The notes: a model not told the origin generated them from the sequence alone. A DNA stretch of 64,000 nucleotides from Telmatospirillum siberiense (GCF_002845745.1 NZ_PIUM01000004.1:1-64000), one strand, 5' to 3'. Shown: positions 1 through 10,011, numbered from the stretch's first letter. Numbers and translations: made by a program.

Positions 1-107
1 GATGCGACGACGGATCGCCGTCGCTCTGGCCAGACGACTGGCACGATGTCCCTGCTGTGCCAGGCCAATCAAGCCGACGAATCAACCAATTTTATGACGC
101 AGTAAGA

Positions 108-1043
108 CTAGCGGGCGGTATCCGCGCTTGACGTCTCGGCCGGCATTTCCCGATCCCAATAGGCCGGTTTGCCGAAGCGTTCCTCGATGAAGTCGAGAAA
201 GGCGCGGACCTTGGGGGAGACGACTTTTTTCGGCGGATAGACGCCCCATATGGCGCGGTCGCCGGGGGCCAGTCGGGCTTGCCAGTCGGGCAGGGCCGCC
301 GTGAGACGTCCGGCGGTCATGTCTTTTCCGGCGATCCAGGTGGGCAACAGCGCCAGCCCCAGGCCGGCCAGCGCCATTTCGAGCAGGGCTTCGCTGTCAT
401 TGGCCCGGAAGGGGCCGTCGACTGTTGTCGCCAGATCCTCGCCGGCCCGATGGAATTGCCAGCGGTCCGATGGTTTCAGCAGCGAAAAGCACAGGCAGGC
501 ATGGTCCTTCAATTCGTCGGGGTGGGTGAGTGGCGGATGGGCGGCCAGATAGGCGGGGCTCGCGCACAGCACGCGCCGGTGCGGCGCCAGTTTCTTGCCC
601 ACCAAAGTCGAGTTGCCCAGGGCGCCGATACGGATGGCCACGTCGGCGCCGGCCTCGATCAGATCGACCGTCTGATCGGTCAGGGTGGCGTCGACCCGGA
701 TGTCCGGATAGCGGGCCAGGAACTCGGGCAGCAGGGGCACCACATGGAGCCGCCCGAAGGCGCCGGGGATATTGATCTTGAGCAAGCCTTGCGGATGTTC
801 GTTCAGTGAGGCGAAATGTTCACGCGCCTGTTCGACCTCGGCCAGGATGCGCTGGGCGCGTTCCAGGAAGTCCCGGCCGGCTTCGGTGGGATGGAGGCGC
901 CGCGTCGAGCGGTTGAGCAGGGCGACGCCGAGATCCGCCTCAATCGCCGAGATCGCCCGCGATACCGAGGAAACCTTGACGGCGCGGTCACGCGCCGCCT
1001 TGGAAAAGCTGCCGAGTTCCACGGCCCTGACGAACAGCCGCAT
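108..1043 (-). CDS. LysR-family transcriptional regulator
   Basis: A LysR-type DNA-binding regulator of 311 residues. The N-terminal winged helix-turn-helix covers about residues 1-60 (FVRAVELGSFSKAA, then SSVSRAISAIEADLG and LLNRSTRRLHPTEAG), and a periplasmic-binding-like effector domain follows from about residue 90. The reading frame extends 18 codons further upstream. I prefer the ATG at 1043 because the family motif begins directly there. The gene is divergent from the hydroxyacid dehydrogenase at 1179 with 135 bp between them, so it probably controls that gene or itself. The effector is unknown. Confidence 0.9.
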   Translation of the reverse strand: MRLFVRAVELGSFSKAARDRAVKVSSVSRAISAIEADLGVALLNRSTRRLHPTEAGRDFLERAQRILAEVEQAREHFASLNEHPQGLLKINIPGAFGRLHVVPLLPEFLARYPDIRVDATLTDQTVDLIEAGADVAIRIGALGNSTLVGKKLAPHRRVLCASPAYLAAHPPLTHPDELKDHACLCFSLLKPSDRWQFHRAGEDLATTVDGPFRANDSEALLEMALAGLGLALLPTWIAGKDMTAGRLTAALPDWQARLAPGDRAIWGVYPPKKVVSPKVRAFLDFIEERFGKPAYWDREMPAETSSADTAR

Positions 1044-1178
1044 GGCACTGAGATAGTCCAAGGGAAAAATTTCCTTCCAGCGTGCCCCGATTTGCAAAAG
1101 ACCATTATCGAGATGGGGCCTTCCGTGGACAAGGCGATCCTTATAACGTTGACCGGTTTATCATTCGCGGGAAGTGTC

Positions 1179-2060
1179 ATGTCTGAAGCAAAAGCGAAAA
1201 TCGGGTGGATCGGGTTGGGCCATATGGGTCTGCCGATGGTCCGCAATCTGTTGTCGGCCGGCTATCCGGTCAGTGTCTACAATCGCACTCCCGCCAAAGC
1301 CGACGCTCTCGGCTGTCCGGTGGCGGCGACGCCCGCGGCGTTGGCGGCGGCCTCCGACATCGTCATCACCATGGTCTCCGACGACGCCAGCCAGGAGGCC
1401 GTGCTTTTCGGCGCCGACGGAGTCGAACAGGGGCTGGCGGCCGGGCGGACGGTGATCAATATGGGCACCATCTCGCCGGATGCCAGTCGCGCCCATGCGA
1501 AGCGCTTCGCCGCCAAGGGCATCGATGTCCTCGACGCTCCCGTATCGGGATCGGTCAAGCCGGCCACCGATGGCACGCTGTTGATCCTGGTCGGTGGCGA
1601 GGCGGCCGTCTTCGAACGCTGCAAGCCGATTTTCGACCTGCTTGGCAAGCGCTCCTTTCATTTCGGCGGACATGGGCAGGGGGCCAATGCCAAGCTTGCC
1701 GTCAACATGATGCTGGGGCTCACCCTGCAGGCCTTGGGCGAGGCGGTGGTGCTGGGCACCAAGACGGGTCTGGATACCGCCATGCTGCTCGACATGATCG
1801 GCGATGCGGCGGTCGCGTCCCCGATCATCGCCATGAAGACGCCCTCCATCAAGGCGGGCAGCTTCCCGGCGGCCTTTCCCCTGAAGCATATGGCCAAGGA
1901 TTTCCGGCTGGCCTCCGCCGCCGCGGCCAAGGCCGGCGCCGATCTGCCGATCACCCGGGCCGCCACCGAGACCTTCGGCGAGGCCGAGGACAGCGGTCTG
2001 GGCGACAGCGACATCATGGCGGTGCTTGCCCAATTGCGGAAGGCCAGCGGCCTGGTCTGA
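1179..2060 (+). CDS. 3-hydroxyisobutyrate dehydrogenase-family NAD(P)-dependent oxidoreductase
   Basis: A 293-residue cytosolic beta-hydroxyacid dehydrogenase. The Rossmann signature IGLGHMGLPM lies near the N-terminus, the family substrate motif DAPVSGSVKPATDGTL is near residue 120, and the catalytic-lysine helix GANAKLAVNMMLG is near residue 170. Family members oxidise 3-hydroxyisobutyrate or reduce tartronate semialdehyde or glyoxylate-type substrates; the sequence alone does not separate these. The frame is open far upstream, but the NAD-binding fold begins directly at the ATG at 1179. The gene is divergent from a LysR regulator and is followed by a strong hairpin at 2067-2109. Confidence 0.9.
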   Translation: MSEAKAKIGWIGLGHMGLPMVRNLLSAGYPVSVYNRTPAKADALGCPVAATPAALAAASDIVITMVSDDASQEAVLFGADGVEQGLAAGRTVINMGTISPDASRAHAKRFAAKGIDVLDAPVSGSVKPATDGTLLILVGGEAAVFERCKPIFDLLGKRSFHFGGHGQGANAKLAVNMMLGLTLQALGEAVVLGTKTGLDTAMLLDMIGDAAVASPIIAMKTPSIKAGSFPAAFPLKHMAKDFRLASAAAAKAGADLPITRAATETFGEAEDSGLGDSDIMAVLAQLRKASGLV

Positions 2061-2066
2061 CGGCGA

Positions 2067-2109
2067 ATGCGCTTATCCGGTGCTTTTCTGGGCTGCCGGA
2101 TAAGCGCAT
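2067..2109 (+). terminator. 14-bp perfect hairpin downstream of the dehydrogenase
   Basis: A perfect 14-bp stem (ATGCGCTTATCCGG and its complement, at 2067-2080 and 2096-2109) with a 15-nt loop starts six bases after the dehydrogenase stop codon. It is followed by a T-rich stretch (TTAAATTTCG TAGTTTTATC). It may act as a transcription terminator or as a REP-like mRNA-stabilising hairpin. Confidence 0.6.
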
Positions 2110-2157
2110 CTTAAATTTCGTAGTTTTATCAGTGCATTGTCTGCCACAAAACAGTGG

Positions 2158-2216
2158 CACCGGCCTCCGTGCCGGTGATCCGCCGACAGGCGGACCCTTT
2201 CCGGCTCCCGCCGGAA
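2158..2216. repeat. Three consecutive short hairpins
   Basis: Three small perfect hairpins follow one another within 59 bp. Stems are CACCGGC/GCCGGTG (2158-2164 with 2171-2177), TCCGCC/GGCGGA around GACA (2179-2194), and TTCCGGC/GCCGGAA around TCCC (2199-2216). They lie in the 595-bp gene-free stretch 2061-2655, which holds only hairpins and dispersed repeats. Function is unknown. Confidence 0.6.
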
Positions 2217-2245
2217 CACCGGCAGGGACGCCCATATGCGCTAGC
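2217..2245 (-). repeat. Dispersed 28-nt repeat, copy 1
   Basis: On the minus strand this reads GCTAGCGCATATGGGC followed by a GC-rich core and GGTG. Related copies lie at 2518-2545 and 32369-32399. The 12-nt core reads GGCGTCCCTGCC here and as its complement, GGCAGGGACGCC, in the other two copies. Confidence 0.5.
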
Positions 2246-2340
2246 TGAAGCCCCAAATAAGCCCTAGCGGGAGGGGGGGGATCGGGCAAGATCCGAAGCG
2301 AAAACCAGAGGGAGAACACTGTCTCCCAACGCCTTTCCAG

Positions 2341-2436
2341 AGAAACACAGATGAACAAGATGAACACGGATGGGCACCGATAAAGAAAAAGCTCATCTGT
2401 GCTTATCTGTGTTCATCCCGTTCATCTGTGTTCCCG
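2341..2436. repeat. Long imperfect palindrome built from CAGATGAACA-type units
   Basis: Two arms of about 40 bp (starting GAACACAGATGAAC on each strand) pair around an A-rich loop near AGAAAAAG. Each arm contains tandem GATGAACA/GATAAGCAC-like units, and mismatches are scattered. Arms of this kind are typical of dispersed intergenic palindromes. No protein is encoded here. Confidence 0.6.
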
Positions 2437-2480
2437 ATAATGGCGCCACGGATCCGGCAAGATGCGGGATGCGGCCACCC

Positions 2481-2545
2481 CCTCTCTCCCGCTTGTCCGC
2501 GGGAGAGAGGCCTTAAGTTAGCGCCTATGGGCAGGGACGCCGGTG
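2481..2545 (+). repeat. Composite intergenic repeat: 12-bp hairpin plus 28-nt repeat, copy 2
   Basis: A perfect 12-bp stem (CCTCTCTCCCGC with its complement at 2499-2510, loop TTGTCC) is followed at 2518-2545 by the repeat TAGCGCCTATGGGC with core and GGTG. The same two modules occur together at 32369-32450 in the opposite order. This pairing suggests a mobile or amplified intergenic element rather than a terminator. Confidence 0.55.
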
Positions 2546-2624
2546 CCACTCGTAGGAGTGCTTCGTCTTTGGCTCGCGAACGGCAGATTTTTCTCCACCG
2601 AAAAAGATGTGTGAATGCCGTAGC

Positions 2625-3622
2625 CTTCCCCGGAAGAGGGATATCCGGTGGCCGTTCAGGCCGCCTTGACGTTTTCCAGGAAACTCTTCACCACGCCGTT
2701 CAACTTGCCGGCCTCGTTGGCCAGCAGATTGGACGACGACAGGACCTGGACGGCGGCGCTGCCGGTTTCCGCCGAGGCATCGGTGACGCCGACGATATTG
2801 GCTTCGACCTCCCGGGTGCCGGCGGCGGCCTGTTGGACATTACGGGCGATTTCGGCGGTGGCGGCGGTCTGTTCCTCGACGGCCGAGGCGATGGCGGTGG
2901 CGATCTGGTTGATCTCCTCAATGCGTCGGACGATGCCGCCGATGGCGGTGACCGCCTCCTGCGTGGCCGTCTGCACGCCGCCGATCTGGGAACTGATTTC
3001 CTCGGTGGCCCGGGCGGTCTGGTTGGCCAGGCTTTTCACTTCGTTGGCGACCACGGCGAAACCCTTGCCGGCGTCTCCGGCCCGCGCCGCCTCGATGGTG
3101 GCGTTCAAGGCCAGCAGATTGGTCTGGCTGGCGATATCGGTGATCAGGCTGACCACTTCGCCGATCCGGGACGAACTTTCAGCCAGGCCGCGCACGGTCC
3201 GGCTGGTCCGGTCGGCTTCGTCGGCGGCGTTGTGCGCCGTCAGGCTCGATTGTTCGACCTGGCGTCCGATTTCGCCGATCGACGAGGACAGTTGCTCGGC
3301 CGCCGCCGCGACCGTCTGAACGTTGTTGGAGGCCTCGGTGGTCGCCTCCGCCACCGTCGCCGCCTGCCGGCGGGTCTGTTCCGCGTTGGCCGACATGGCC
3401 TGGGCGGTGGAGCCGAGTTGCGTGGTGGTCTCGCTCAGGGTTGCCAGCACATGCACGACGGAACGGTCGAAATCGGCGGTCAGGGTTTCGATCTGCCGGG
3501 CGCGGGCGGTTCTCGCCTCCCTTTCCCTGGCCTGTTCGGCGTCCAGGCGTTCGGCCCTCATGCCGTTGTCCTTGAAGACCTGGACGGACTTGGCCATTTC
3601 ACCGATTTCGTCCCGGCGCGAC
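2625..3622. repeat. Near-identical duplicated block, copy 1 (partner 4564-5561)
   Basis: With a fixed offset of 1939 bp, 2625-3622 matches 4564-5561. The only difference I found is at 2746 (C) versus 4685 (T). Beyond 3623 (G versus A at 5562) mismatches become progressively more frequent. The match includes about 30 bp of non-coding DNA after the stop codon. Confidence 0.85.
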
Positions 3623-4347
3623 GATTCGTCGATCTCCACCGACCAGTCGCCGGTGGCCAGGTTGTCCATGGTGGACTTCAGATGTCCGAGCGCGAGCGTG
3701 ATATTGCGCCCGATGGCCACGGACAATGCTCCCGCCACCGCCAGCAGAGCCAGGCAGCACAGGCCGAGGCGAAGCAGCGCCTGCTGGAAGGAGGCTTCGA
3801 TGTCGTCGACATAGACGCCGGTACCGACGTAGATTCCCCAGGGCGCGAATAGCCTGACGAAGGCCAGCTTGGGCTGGGGTTGGGTTTCGCCCGGTCTGGG
3901 AAAGACGTAATCGACCACGCCCTGTCCCTGGCGCTTCACGAGATCGATCTGCACGACGGTGACTTTCTTGCCGTTCGCATCCGTCACCCCAAGATTGCTT
4001 CCGCCCTCCGAAGACGGATTGCCGCCGTTGACGACGCCGGTACCGGATAGATCGTTGGCGAACAAGTAGCCGCTGTCGCCGTCGTAACGGAAGCTGCGGA
4101 CGGCGTGTCTCCAGACGTTGATGGCTTCGTCGCGACTGATCTTGCCGGCGGCGACGTCCTTTTCCTCGGTATCGGCGAGGCTGTAAGCGGCATCGACGAT
4201 GCTGTGCAGCTTGGCGACGCGTTCATCCATGATCTTGTGATATTGGAGGGCCGCCGCGATCCAGCAGGCGATAACGAGGGACAGCGCGGTTACCCCGAGA
4301 AGCAGCCACAGTTTCGTCTTGATGCGGAAACGGTCCAGAAGCGGCAT
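2656..4347 (-). CDS. Methyl-accepting chemotaxis protein with sCache sensor
   Basis: A 563-residue inner-membrane chemoreceptor. TM1 is at about residues 12-32. A periplasmic single-Cache domain follows ([11 protein letters not shown], then [17 protein letters not shown], ending GTGVYVDDI), with TM2 at about 190-212, HAMP to about 265, and the methyl-accepting signalling hairpin from about 310. That hairpin carries the conserved tip, including [20 protein letters not shown]. The ATG at 4347 has a strong Shine-Dalgarno (AAGGAGAGTCAC); the longer open frame upstream has none. The coding half is nearly identical in DNA to the receptor at 4595-6286, while the sensor half has diverged. Ligands of sCache receptors are often small carboxylates; the ligand here is unknown. 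Confidence 0.93.
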   Translation of the reverse strand: MPLLDRFRIKTKLWLLLGVTALSLVIACWIAAALQYHKIMDERVAKLHSIVDAAYSLADTEEKDVAAGKISRDEAINVWRHAVRSFRYDGDSGYLFANDLSGTGVVNGGNPSSEGGSNLGVTDANGKKVTVVQIDLVKRQGQGVVDYVFPRPGETQPQPKLAFVRLFAPWGIYVGTGVYVDDIEASFQQALLRLGLCCLALLAVAGALSVAIGRNITLALGHLKSTMDNLATGDWSVEIDESSRRDEIGEMAKSVQVFKDNGMRAERLDAEQAREREARTARARQIETLTADFDRSVVHVLATLSETTTQLGSTAQAMSANAEQTRRQAATVAEATTEASNNVQTVAAAAEQLSSSIGEIGRQVEQSSLTAHNAADEADRTSRTVRGLAESSSRIGEVVSLITDIASQTNLLALNATIEAARAGDAGKGFAVVANEVKSLANQTARATEEISSQIGGVQTATQEAVTAIGGIVRRIEEINQIATAIASAVEEQTAATAEIARNVQQAAAGTREVEANIVGVTDASAETGSAAVQVLSSSNLLANEAGKLNGVVKSFLENVKAA

Positions 4348-4563
4348 GTGACTCTCCTTGCCCTTGGCATTTCCAAAAACCGAAATGAAAAGCCCAGCAT
4401 GGGGGGGAGTAGCCCGATATGCAAAATACCTAATAGGCATCGGCATGTGCCTCGGAGGATTGGATGGCGGCCGTTCCGTCCGGGCACGATCACCGGTGCG
4501 CGGGGACCGGAGGCGCCATCCGGTCAGGGAGCGTCTCGATTCCCTGACCGGACTTTCCCGGTT

Positions 4564-5561
4564 CTTCCCCGGAAGAGGGATATCCGGTGGCCGTTCAGGC
4601 CGCCTTGACGTTTTCCAGGAAACTCTTCACCACGCCGTTCAACTTGCCGGCCTCGTTGGCCAGCAGATTGGACGACGACAGGACTTGGACGGCGGCGCTG
4701 CCGGTTTCCGCCGAGGCATCGGTGACGCCGACGATATTGGCTTCGACCTCCCGGGTGCCGGCGGCGGCCTGTTGGACATTACGGGCGATTTCGGCGGTGG
4801 CGGCGGTCTGTTCCTCGACGGCCGAGGCGATGGCGGTGGCGATCTGGTTGATCTCCTCAATGCGTCGGACGATGCCGCCGATGGCGGTGACCGCCTCCTG
4901 CGTGGCCGTCTGCACGCCGCCGATCTGGGAACTGATTTCCTCGGTGGCCCGGGCGGTCTGGTTGGCCAGGCTTTTCACTTCGTTGGCGACCACGGCGAAA
5001 CCCTTGCCGGCGTCTCCGGCCCGCGCCGCCTCGATGGTGGCGTTCAAGGCCAGCAGATTGGTCTGGCTGGCGATATCGGTGATCAGGCTGACCACTTCGC
5101 CGATCCGGGACGAACTTTCAGCCAGGCCGCGCACGGTCCGGCTGGTCCGGTCGGCTTCGTCGGCGGCGTTGTGCGCCGTCAGGCTCGATTGTTCGACCTG
5201 GCGTCCGATTTCGCCGATCGACGAGGACAGTTGCTCGGCCGCCGCCGCGACCGTCTGAACGTTGTTGGAGGCCTCGGTGGTCGCCTCCGCCACCGTCGCC
5301 GCCTGCCGGCGGGTCTGTTCCGCGTTGGCCGACATGGCCTGGGCGGTGGAGCCGAGTTGCGTGGTGGTCTCGCTCAGGGTTGCCAGCACATGCACGACGG
5401 AACGGTCGAAATCGGCGGTCAGGGTTTCGATCTGCCGGGCGCGGGCGGTTCTCGCCTCCCTTTCCCTGGCCTGTTCGGCGTCCAGGCGTTCGGCCCTCAT
5501 GCCGTTGTCCTTGAAGACCTGGACGGACTTGGCCATTTCACCGATTTCGTCCCGGCGCGAC
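4564..5561. repeat. Near-identical duplicated block, copy 2 (partner 2625-3622)
   Basis: Partner of the block at 2625-3622; it encodes the signalling half of the second chemoreceptor plus a short 3' flank. Near-perfect identity next to diverged sensor DNA indicates recent gene conversion or a strongly homogenised tandem duplication. Confidence 0.85.
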
Positions 5562-6286
5562 AATTCGTCGATCTCCACCGACCAGTCGCCGGTGGCCAGG
5601 CTATCCATGGTGGACTTCAGATGCCCGAGCGCGAGCGTGATATTGCGCCCGATGGCCACGGACAATGCCCCCGCCACCGCCAGCAGCGCCAGGCAACACA
5701 GGCCGAGGCGAAGCAGCGCCTGGAAGAAAGCGTCATCGATGTCGTCGATATAGACACCGGTGGCGACATAAAGTCCCCAGGGCTCGAAAAGCTTGACGAA
5801 GGTGATTTTGGGTTTGGGTTGGGTTTCGCCCGGTTTGGGAAAGACGTAATCGATCACACCCTGTCCCTGGCGCTTGACCAGGGCGATCTGTTCTACGGTG
5901 ATGCTTTTGCCGTTCGCGTCCTTCGAGCCCAGAACGTTGGCTCCTTCCGAGGAGGGGTTGCCGCCGTTGACCACTCCGATGCCGGACAGGGTGTTGGCGA
6001 ACAGATAGCCGTTCCCTTCATCGTAACGCAGGTGGCGAACGGCGTCGCTCCAGATACTGATGGCTTCGTCGCGGCTGATCTTGCCGGCGGCGGCGTCTTT
6101 TTCCCCGGCTTCGGCAAGGCTGTAGGCGGCATCGACGATGTTGTGCAGCTTGGCGACGCGTTCATCCATGATCCGGTGATATTGGAGGGCTGCCGCGATC
6201 CAGCAGGCGAGGACGAGGGACAGCGCCGTCACACCGAGAAGCAGCCACAGTTTCGTTTTGATACTGAAACTGTCCAGAAACCGCAT
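4595..6286 (-). CDS. Methyl-accepting chemotaxis protein with sCache sensor, tandem paralogue
   Basis: A second 563-residue receptor with the same architecture: TM1, sCache domain ([37 protein letters not shown]), TM2, HAMP and signalling hairpin. The ATG at 6286 is preceded by TAAGGAGAAATTTC. The region from the HAMP domain to 30 bp past the stop matches the first copy almost base for base, while the sensor and the 5' region differ at many positions. The pair therefore probably signals the same way to the kinase array but binds different or differently tuned ligands. The 247 bp between the two genes should hold the promoter of copy 1. Confidence 0.93.
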   Translation of the reverse strand: MRFLDSFSIKTKLWLLLGVTALSLVLACWIAAALQYHRIMDERVAKLHNIVDAAYSLAEAGEKDAAAGKISRDEAISIWSDAVRHLRYDEGNGYLFANTLSGIGVVNGGNPSSEGANVLGSKDANGKSITVEQIALVKRQGQGVIDYVFPKPGETQPKPKITFVKLFEPWGLYVATGVYIDDIDDAFFQALLRLGLCCLALLAVAGALSVAIGRNITLALGHLKSTMDSLATGDWSVEIDELSRRDEIGEMAKSVQVFKDNGMRAERLDAEQAREREARTARARQIETLTADFDRSVVHVLATLSETTTQLGSTAQAMSANAEQTRRQAATVAEATTEASNNVQTVAAAAEQLSSSIGEIGRQVEQSSLTAHNAADEADRTSRTVRGLAESSSRIGEVVSLITDIASQTNLLALNATIEAARAGDAGKGFAVVANEVKSLANQTARATEEISSQIGGVQTATQEAVTAIGGIVRRIEEINQIATAIASAVEEQTAATAEIARNVQQAAAGTREVEANIVGVTDASAETGSAAVQVLSSSNLLANEAGKLNGVVKSFLENVKAA

Positions 6287-6455
6287 GAAATTTCTCCTTA
6301 TGGTTTTGTATTTTTTCCCATTCAAGGAGGAAATACCTACCACAGGGGTGGGTGTGTCCCGCATACAAAATAACGCTTTGTCGTCCCGGGAGCGGGCGGA
6401 GGCGGTCGCCAAAACCGGCTCGGCGAAGTGGTCCCCGCTTTTGTTGCTTGCGGGG

Positions 6456-7784
6456 TCAGGGCTGCGGGGTTATCGGCAACAGGATGCGGACCAGCAGCCC
6501 GTGCGGTTCGGCGTCGAGCAGGAATAGCCGGGCGTCGTGCCGCCGCACCACGTCGCGAACGATGGAAAGGCCAAGGCCCAGCCCGCCGTCGGACGCCCTG
6601 GCGGAATCGAGCCGGGCGAACGGTTCGAGGACGGCGTCGCGCATTCCGGCGGGAATGCCCGGCCCGTCGTCTTGTATTTCGATCACGGCATGCCCGTCGT
6701 CGCGTCGGACGTCGGCCGAAACGTGGCGGCCGTAACGGCAGGCGTTTTCGACGAGGTTGTTCACCGCCCGTGTCAGGCCGGTCGGCTGGCAGGGGCAGAT
6801 CAGGCCATAGGCGCCGACATAGGCGACGCTTTTTCCCGAATCGGCGAATTCGATGCAGATGCTCTCCACCAGGGCGCCCAGATCCACCTCCTCGAACGCC
6901 TCCTTGCTTTGCCGGTCGTTCAGGAACGACAGGGCGCCGTCGATCATCCGGTGCATCAGGTCGAGTTCGCGCAGCAGGACATGGCGCGGGGCCTGCTCGT
7001 CGTCCAGTTCGATCCGCAGTTTCAGGCGGGTGAGGGGGGTGCGCAAATCATGGCTGACCGCCATCAGCATCTGGGAGCGTTCGGTGACCAGTTGGGCGAT
7101 GCGCCGTTGCATCCGATTGAAAGCCTGGGCCAGCCGGCGGAATTCCCGCAGCCCGGTTTCCGGGAGGGGGGCCACGGCGGCGTCCACACCGAATCGCTCG
7201 ACGGTTCTCGCTATGCGCCGCAGGGGTTGGTTGACCCGCCACAGGGTCCATAAGGACAGAACGACCAGCAGAATCAGCAGAAAGCCCCCTCCGACGGCCA
7301 AAGGCAGGACGACGATGATGTTTTGGGCAAATCCCTCGTGGACGTTTATCCGCATGTTTACGGTTATCGCATCACTGGGGAATTCGACTTGAGTGATGAG
7401 CATTCCCGAAGGGGCTGCACAATTGCGGTGGACGAAAGGTTCCGGTCGGTCGGCCAGCAAAATGTCCAGAACCAGCCGCTGGCCGCGCGAATGGAGGGTT
7501 TCCGGTATCTCCGAACAGGGCGCCGGTGCGCCGACGAGGATCCGCATCTCCTCGTCCGACAGCGCGGTGCCGATCGTCGGCCGGGCGTCAGGGGGGGCGG
7601 CGTGCAACGCTTTCGCCGCCATGGCGACGCGAAGCGCGCCCGGCCATGGTCCCGGCGGCATCGGCGGAACCTCGGGTCTCAACAGATCCAGCACGACGGC
7701 GACAAAGACGAGGGTCGCCAACAGCGCTCCCACCAGGATGACCACGATCTGTCCTTGGACCGTATCGGGAAACCAGCGTTTCAC
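6456..7784 (-). CDS. Membrane sensor histidine kinase (OmpR-partner type)
   Basis: A 442-residue inner-membrane kinase. TM1 is at about residues 13-35, a periplasmic loop runs to about 155, TM2 is at about 156-182, and HAMP continues to about 237. The dimerisation box [13 protein letters not shown] carries phospho-acceptor His245. The ATPase has an N box ([10 protein letters not shown]), a G1 box (QDDGPGIP) and a G2 box ([10 protein letters not shown]). It overlaps the 3' end of the response-regulator gene by 4 bp, so the two form an operon with the regulator first. The pair lies beside and divergent from an RND efflux operon, which it probably controls; that link is inferred from position. 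Confidence 0.93.
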   Translation of the reverse strand: MKRWFPDTVQGQIVVILVGALLATLVFVAVVLDLLRPEVPPMPPGPWPGALRVAMAAKALHAAPPDARPTIGTALSDEEMRILVGAPAPCSEIPETLHSRGQRLVLDILLADRPEPFVHRNCAAPSGMLITQVEFPSDAITVNMRINVHEGFAQNIIVVLPLAVGGGFLLILLVVLSLWTLWRVNQPLRRIARTVERFGVDAAVAPLPETGLREFRRLAQAFNRMQRRIAQLVTERSQMLMAVSHDLRTPLTRLKLRIELDDEQAPRHVLLRELDLMHRMIDGALSFLNDRQSKEAFEEVDLGALVESICIEFADSGKSVAYVGAYGLICPCQPTGLTRAVNNLVENACRYGRHVSADVRRDDGHAVIEIQDDGPGIPAGMRDAVLEPFARLDSARASDGGLGLGLSIVRDVVRRHDARLFLLDAEPHGLLVRILLPITPQP

Positions 7785-8554
7785 GACGGCTTCTCCTCGC
7801 CGCCCGCAATGGTGGTGTCGAAGAGATAGCCGTCCCCGCGTATGGTGCGGATCAATTCGAGCTGGCGTCCGCCTTGTGCGAGTTTTCGCCGCAGGCGGCT
7901 GACCAGAAGGTCGATGGTGCGTTCGTCGATGGCGTCCTCGTCGCCGCGGGTCAGGACGATCAATTGACGCCGGCTGACCACCTGTCCCGCATGCCGGTAG
8001 AGCACCAGCAAGAGATCGGTTTCCGCGCCCGTCAGGGCCATTCTGACGCCCGTTTTCGTATAAAGGAGTCGGCGTTCCGGTTCGAAGCGCCAGCCGGAAA
8101 AATGCAAGCTATCGTGGATGACCTCGGGCGTTCCCGCTGTCTCGCTCTTTCTGGGCGCCCCCCGGCGCAGCACCGCTTTGATGCGCGCCGCCAGTTCGAT
8201 CAGTTCGAACGGTTTGCCGATGTAATCATCCGCTCCCAGTTCCAGTCCGGCCACCCGGTCGGTCACTTCGGCCAGGGCCGTCACCATGATGACGCGGGCA
8301 TCGCTCGTCGCGCGGATGCGCCGGCAGAGATCCAATCCCGTCTCGCCGGGCAGCATCAGGTCGAGAAGGACGAGGTCGAAGGGGTGCTTGGCCATCGCGA
8401 CGTCCATCTCGCGGCCGTTGGCCACGCCCTCCGCCTGGTAGCCGGACTTCTTGAGGAAACGAGTGATCAGCGCATTGATATCGGGATCATCCTCAACGAT
8501 CAGGATATGAATCGTCTGATCCGCCACGGAATTGCCTGAAGTCATCATTCCCAT
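7781..8554 (-). CDS. OmpR/PhoB-family response regulator
   Basis: A 257-residue response regulator. The receiver domain has the acidic pair EDD at 21-23 and phospho-acceptor Asp65 (LVLLDLMLPGETG), with the conserved Lys in GADDYIGKPFE. The C-terminal winged helix is of the OmpR type (ALTGAETDLL and DERTIDLLVSRLRRKL). Several in-frame ATGs cluster at 8545-8554, so the exact start is uncertain by a few codons. It is cotranscribed with the kinase gene and faces the efflux operon across a 259-bp AT-rich region. Confidence 0.93.
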   Translation of the reverse strand: MGMMTSGNSVADQTIHILIVEDDPDINALITRFLKKSGYQAEGVANGREMDVAMAKHPFDLVLLDLMLPGETGLDLCRRIRATSDARVIMVTALAEVTDRVAGLELGADDYIGKPFELIELAARIKAVLRRGAPRKSETAGTPEVIHDSLHFSGWRFEPERRLLYTKTGVRMALTGAETDLLLVLYRHAGQVVSRRQLIVLTRGDEDAIDERTIDLLVSRLRRKLAQGGRQLELIRTIRGDGYLFDTTIAGGEEKPS

Positions 8555-8635
8555 CCAGCTCGGCTCGATTGATTTTCAGTGGAAAAATACTGGGTTGTTG
8601 ATCTCTCGTGAAGAGATATATCGCATATTTTTTCC

Positions 8636-8674
8636 AGTATATTTAAATAATAAGTGTTTTTGTCAAAATTGACA
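8636..8674 (-). promoter_or_regulatory. Candidate promoter and palindromic operator for the two-component operon
   Basis: The perfect palindrome TGTCAAAATTGACA spans 8661-8674. Its minus-strand TTGACA (8661-8666) can serve as a -35 element, with TATACT at 8636-8641 as -10 at a long 19-bp spacing. The region 8555-8813 is far more AT-rich than its surroundings and also contains the small hairpin ATCTCT/AGAGAT at 8601-8617. Assignment is by pattern only. Confidence 0.4.
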
Positions 8675-8813
8675 TATTTGAAATGCCGGATTGAAGAAAA
8701 TTGATTTTTAGTGTTTATATGTGGTCTGTGATTTTTTGTGTTGTGGCATTGTTTTGGAATATATGTTTTCTGAAATATGACCGTGACAAAGTTGAAACCG
8801 GCTGGTTACATTG

Positions 8814-10007
8814 ATGAGCATGACTCCCGATTCGGTTCCGTCTTTCAATAAGAAGCGGCCGGTGCGACAGACGCGCCGCCGCCTGGTCATTTATGGCGCG
8901 GTTCTGATCGCGGCGGGTGTCGCGACGCTCCTCGTCACGACGCATCGCCCGGCGGCGCAAATGGGCGGGCCCGGCGCGATGAGGCCGGGCGGTGTCGAAA
9001 GCGTGGCGGTCGCCTCCGCCGAAACGCGCGACATTCCCATCATCCTCTCCGGTCTCGGAACCGTCACCCCGCTGGCGACGGTGACGGTGAAATCGCAGAT
9101 CAGCGGTTATCTCACCAGACTGGCCTTCACCGAGGGGCAGATGGTCCGCAAGGGCGATCTGCTGGCCGAGATCGATCCCCGGCCCTACCAGGCGCTACTG
9201 GAGCAATATGAGGGGACCCAGGCCAAGGATCAGGCGTTGCTCGACAATGCGCGCCTCGACCTCAAGCGCTATCGGACGCTGGCCGAGCAGGATTCCGTCG
9301 CGGCGCAGACCGTCGATACCCAGGCCGCCACCGTGCGCCAGTATGAAGGGACGGTCCGCGCCGATCAGGGGCAGGTCAATACCGAAAAGCTGAACCTCAT
9401 CTACTGCCGCATCACCTCGCCGATCGACGGCCGGGTGGGGCTGCGGCAGGTCGACATCGGCAATTACGTCACGGCATCCGACAGTTCGGGCGTCGTCGTG
9501 GTCACCGAAGTGGCGCCGATTTCGGTGCTCTTCGTGTTGCCCGAGGACAAGGTGCCGCAGGTCCGGGCCCGGCTGCGGGCCGGGGCCACCTTGCCGGTGA
9601 TCGCCTATGACCGTTCCAATAGCACCAAGCTTGCCGAAGGTGTCTTGAGCACTCTCGACAACCAGCTTGATACCACCACCGGGACGCTGAAGTTGCGGGC
9701 GCTCTTTCCCAACAAGGACGACAGTCTGTTTCCGAACCAGTTCGTCAATGCCCGCCTGATGCTCGATACGGTCAAGGGGGCGCTCACCATTCCCCAGGCC
9801 GCCGTGCAGAACGGCGCCGACGGCCGATCCGTCTATGTGGTCGACGCAGAGAGCAAGGTGCATTTGCGAAAGATCGAAACCGGCGTTTCGGGATCCGGAT
9901 TCGTCGCCGTCACCTCGGGCCTGGCGGCGGGCGACCGGGTGGTCACGGACGGGGTGGACCGCCTGCAGGACGGGGCTCAGGTCTCGATCACGGGCGATCG
10001 GTCCTGA
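8814..10007 (+). CDS. mdtA: RND efflux periplasmic adaptor (membrane fusion protein, MdtA-type)
   Basis: A 397-residue HlyD-family adaptor linking the RND pump to the outer-membrane channel. A signal anchor spans about residues 22-43, followed by the lipoyl/barrel-sandwich halves ([23 protein letters not shown] and [15 protein letters not shown]), an alpha hairpin, and beta-barrel and membrane-proximal domains ([18 protein letters not shown]). A TTG one codon earlier is also possible, but ATG at 8814 is preferred. It is followed after 4 bp by two RND pumps and then an outer-membrane factor, as in MdtABC systems. The gene symbol is by architecture, not by tested function. Confidence 0.88.
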   Translation: MSMTPDSVPSFNKKRPVRQTRRRLVIYGAVLIAAGVATLLVTTHRPAAQMGGPGAMRPGGVESVAVASAETRDIPIILSGLGTVTPLATVTVKSQISGYLTRLAFTEGQMVRKGDLLAEIDPRPYQALLEQYEGTQAKDQALLDNARLDLKRYRTLAEQDSVAAQTVDTQAATVRQYEGTVRADQGQVNTEKLNLIYCRITSPIDGRVGLRQVDIGNYVTASDSSGVVVVTEVAPISVLFVLPEDKVPQVRARLRAGATLPVIAYDRSNSTKLAEGVLSTLDNQLDTTTGTLKLRALFPNKDDSLFPNQFVNARLMLDTVKGALTIPQAAVQNGADGRSVYVVDAESKVHLRKIETGVSGSGFVAVTSGLAAGDRVVTDGVDRLQDGAQVSITGDRS

Positions 10008-10011
10008 TGCG

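Noticed and set aside
1-107. Possible 3' end of a gene at the left edge
   Set aside because: Three plus-strand frames are open for much of this 107-bp stretch and none gives a recognisable motif, so no frame can be chosen.
2158-2216. Tandem hairpins as a CRISPR-like array
   Set aside because: The three hairpins differ in sequence, there are no regular spacers and no cas genes.
4358-6373. 671-codon plus-strand open frame
   Set aside because: It is antisense to the second chemoreceptor, and the same shadow appears over the first copy at 2428-3852.
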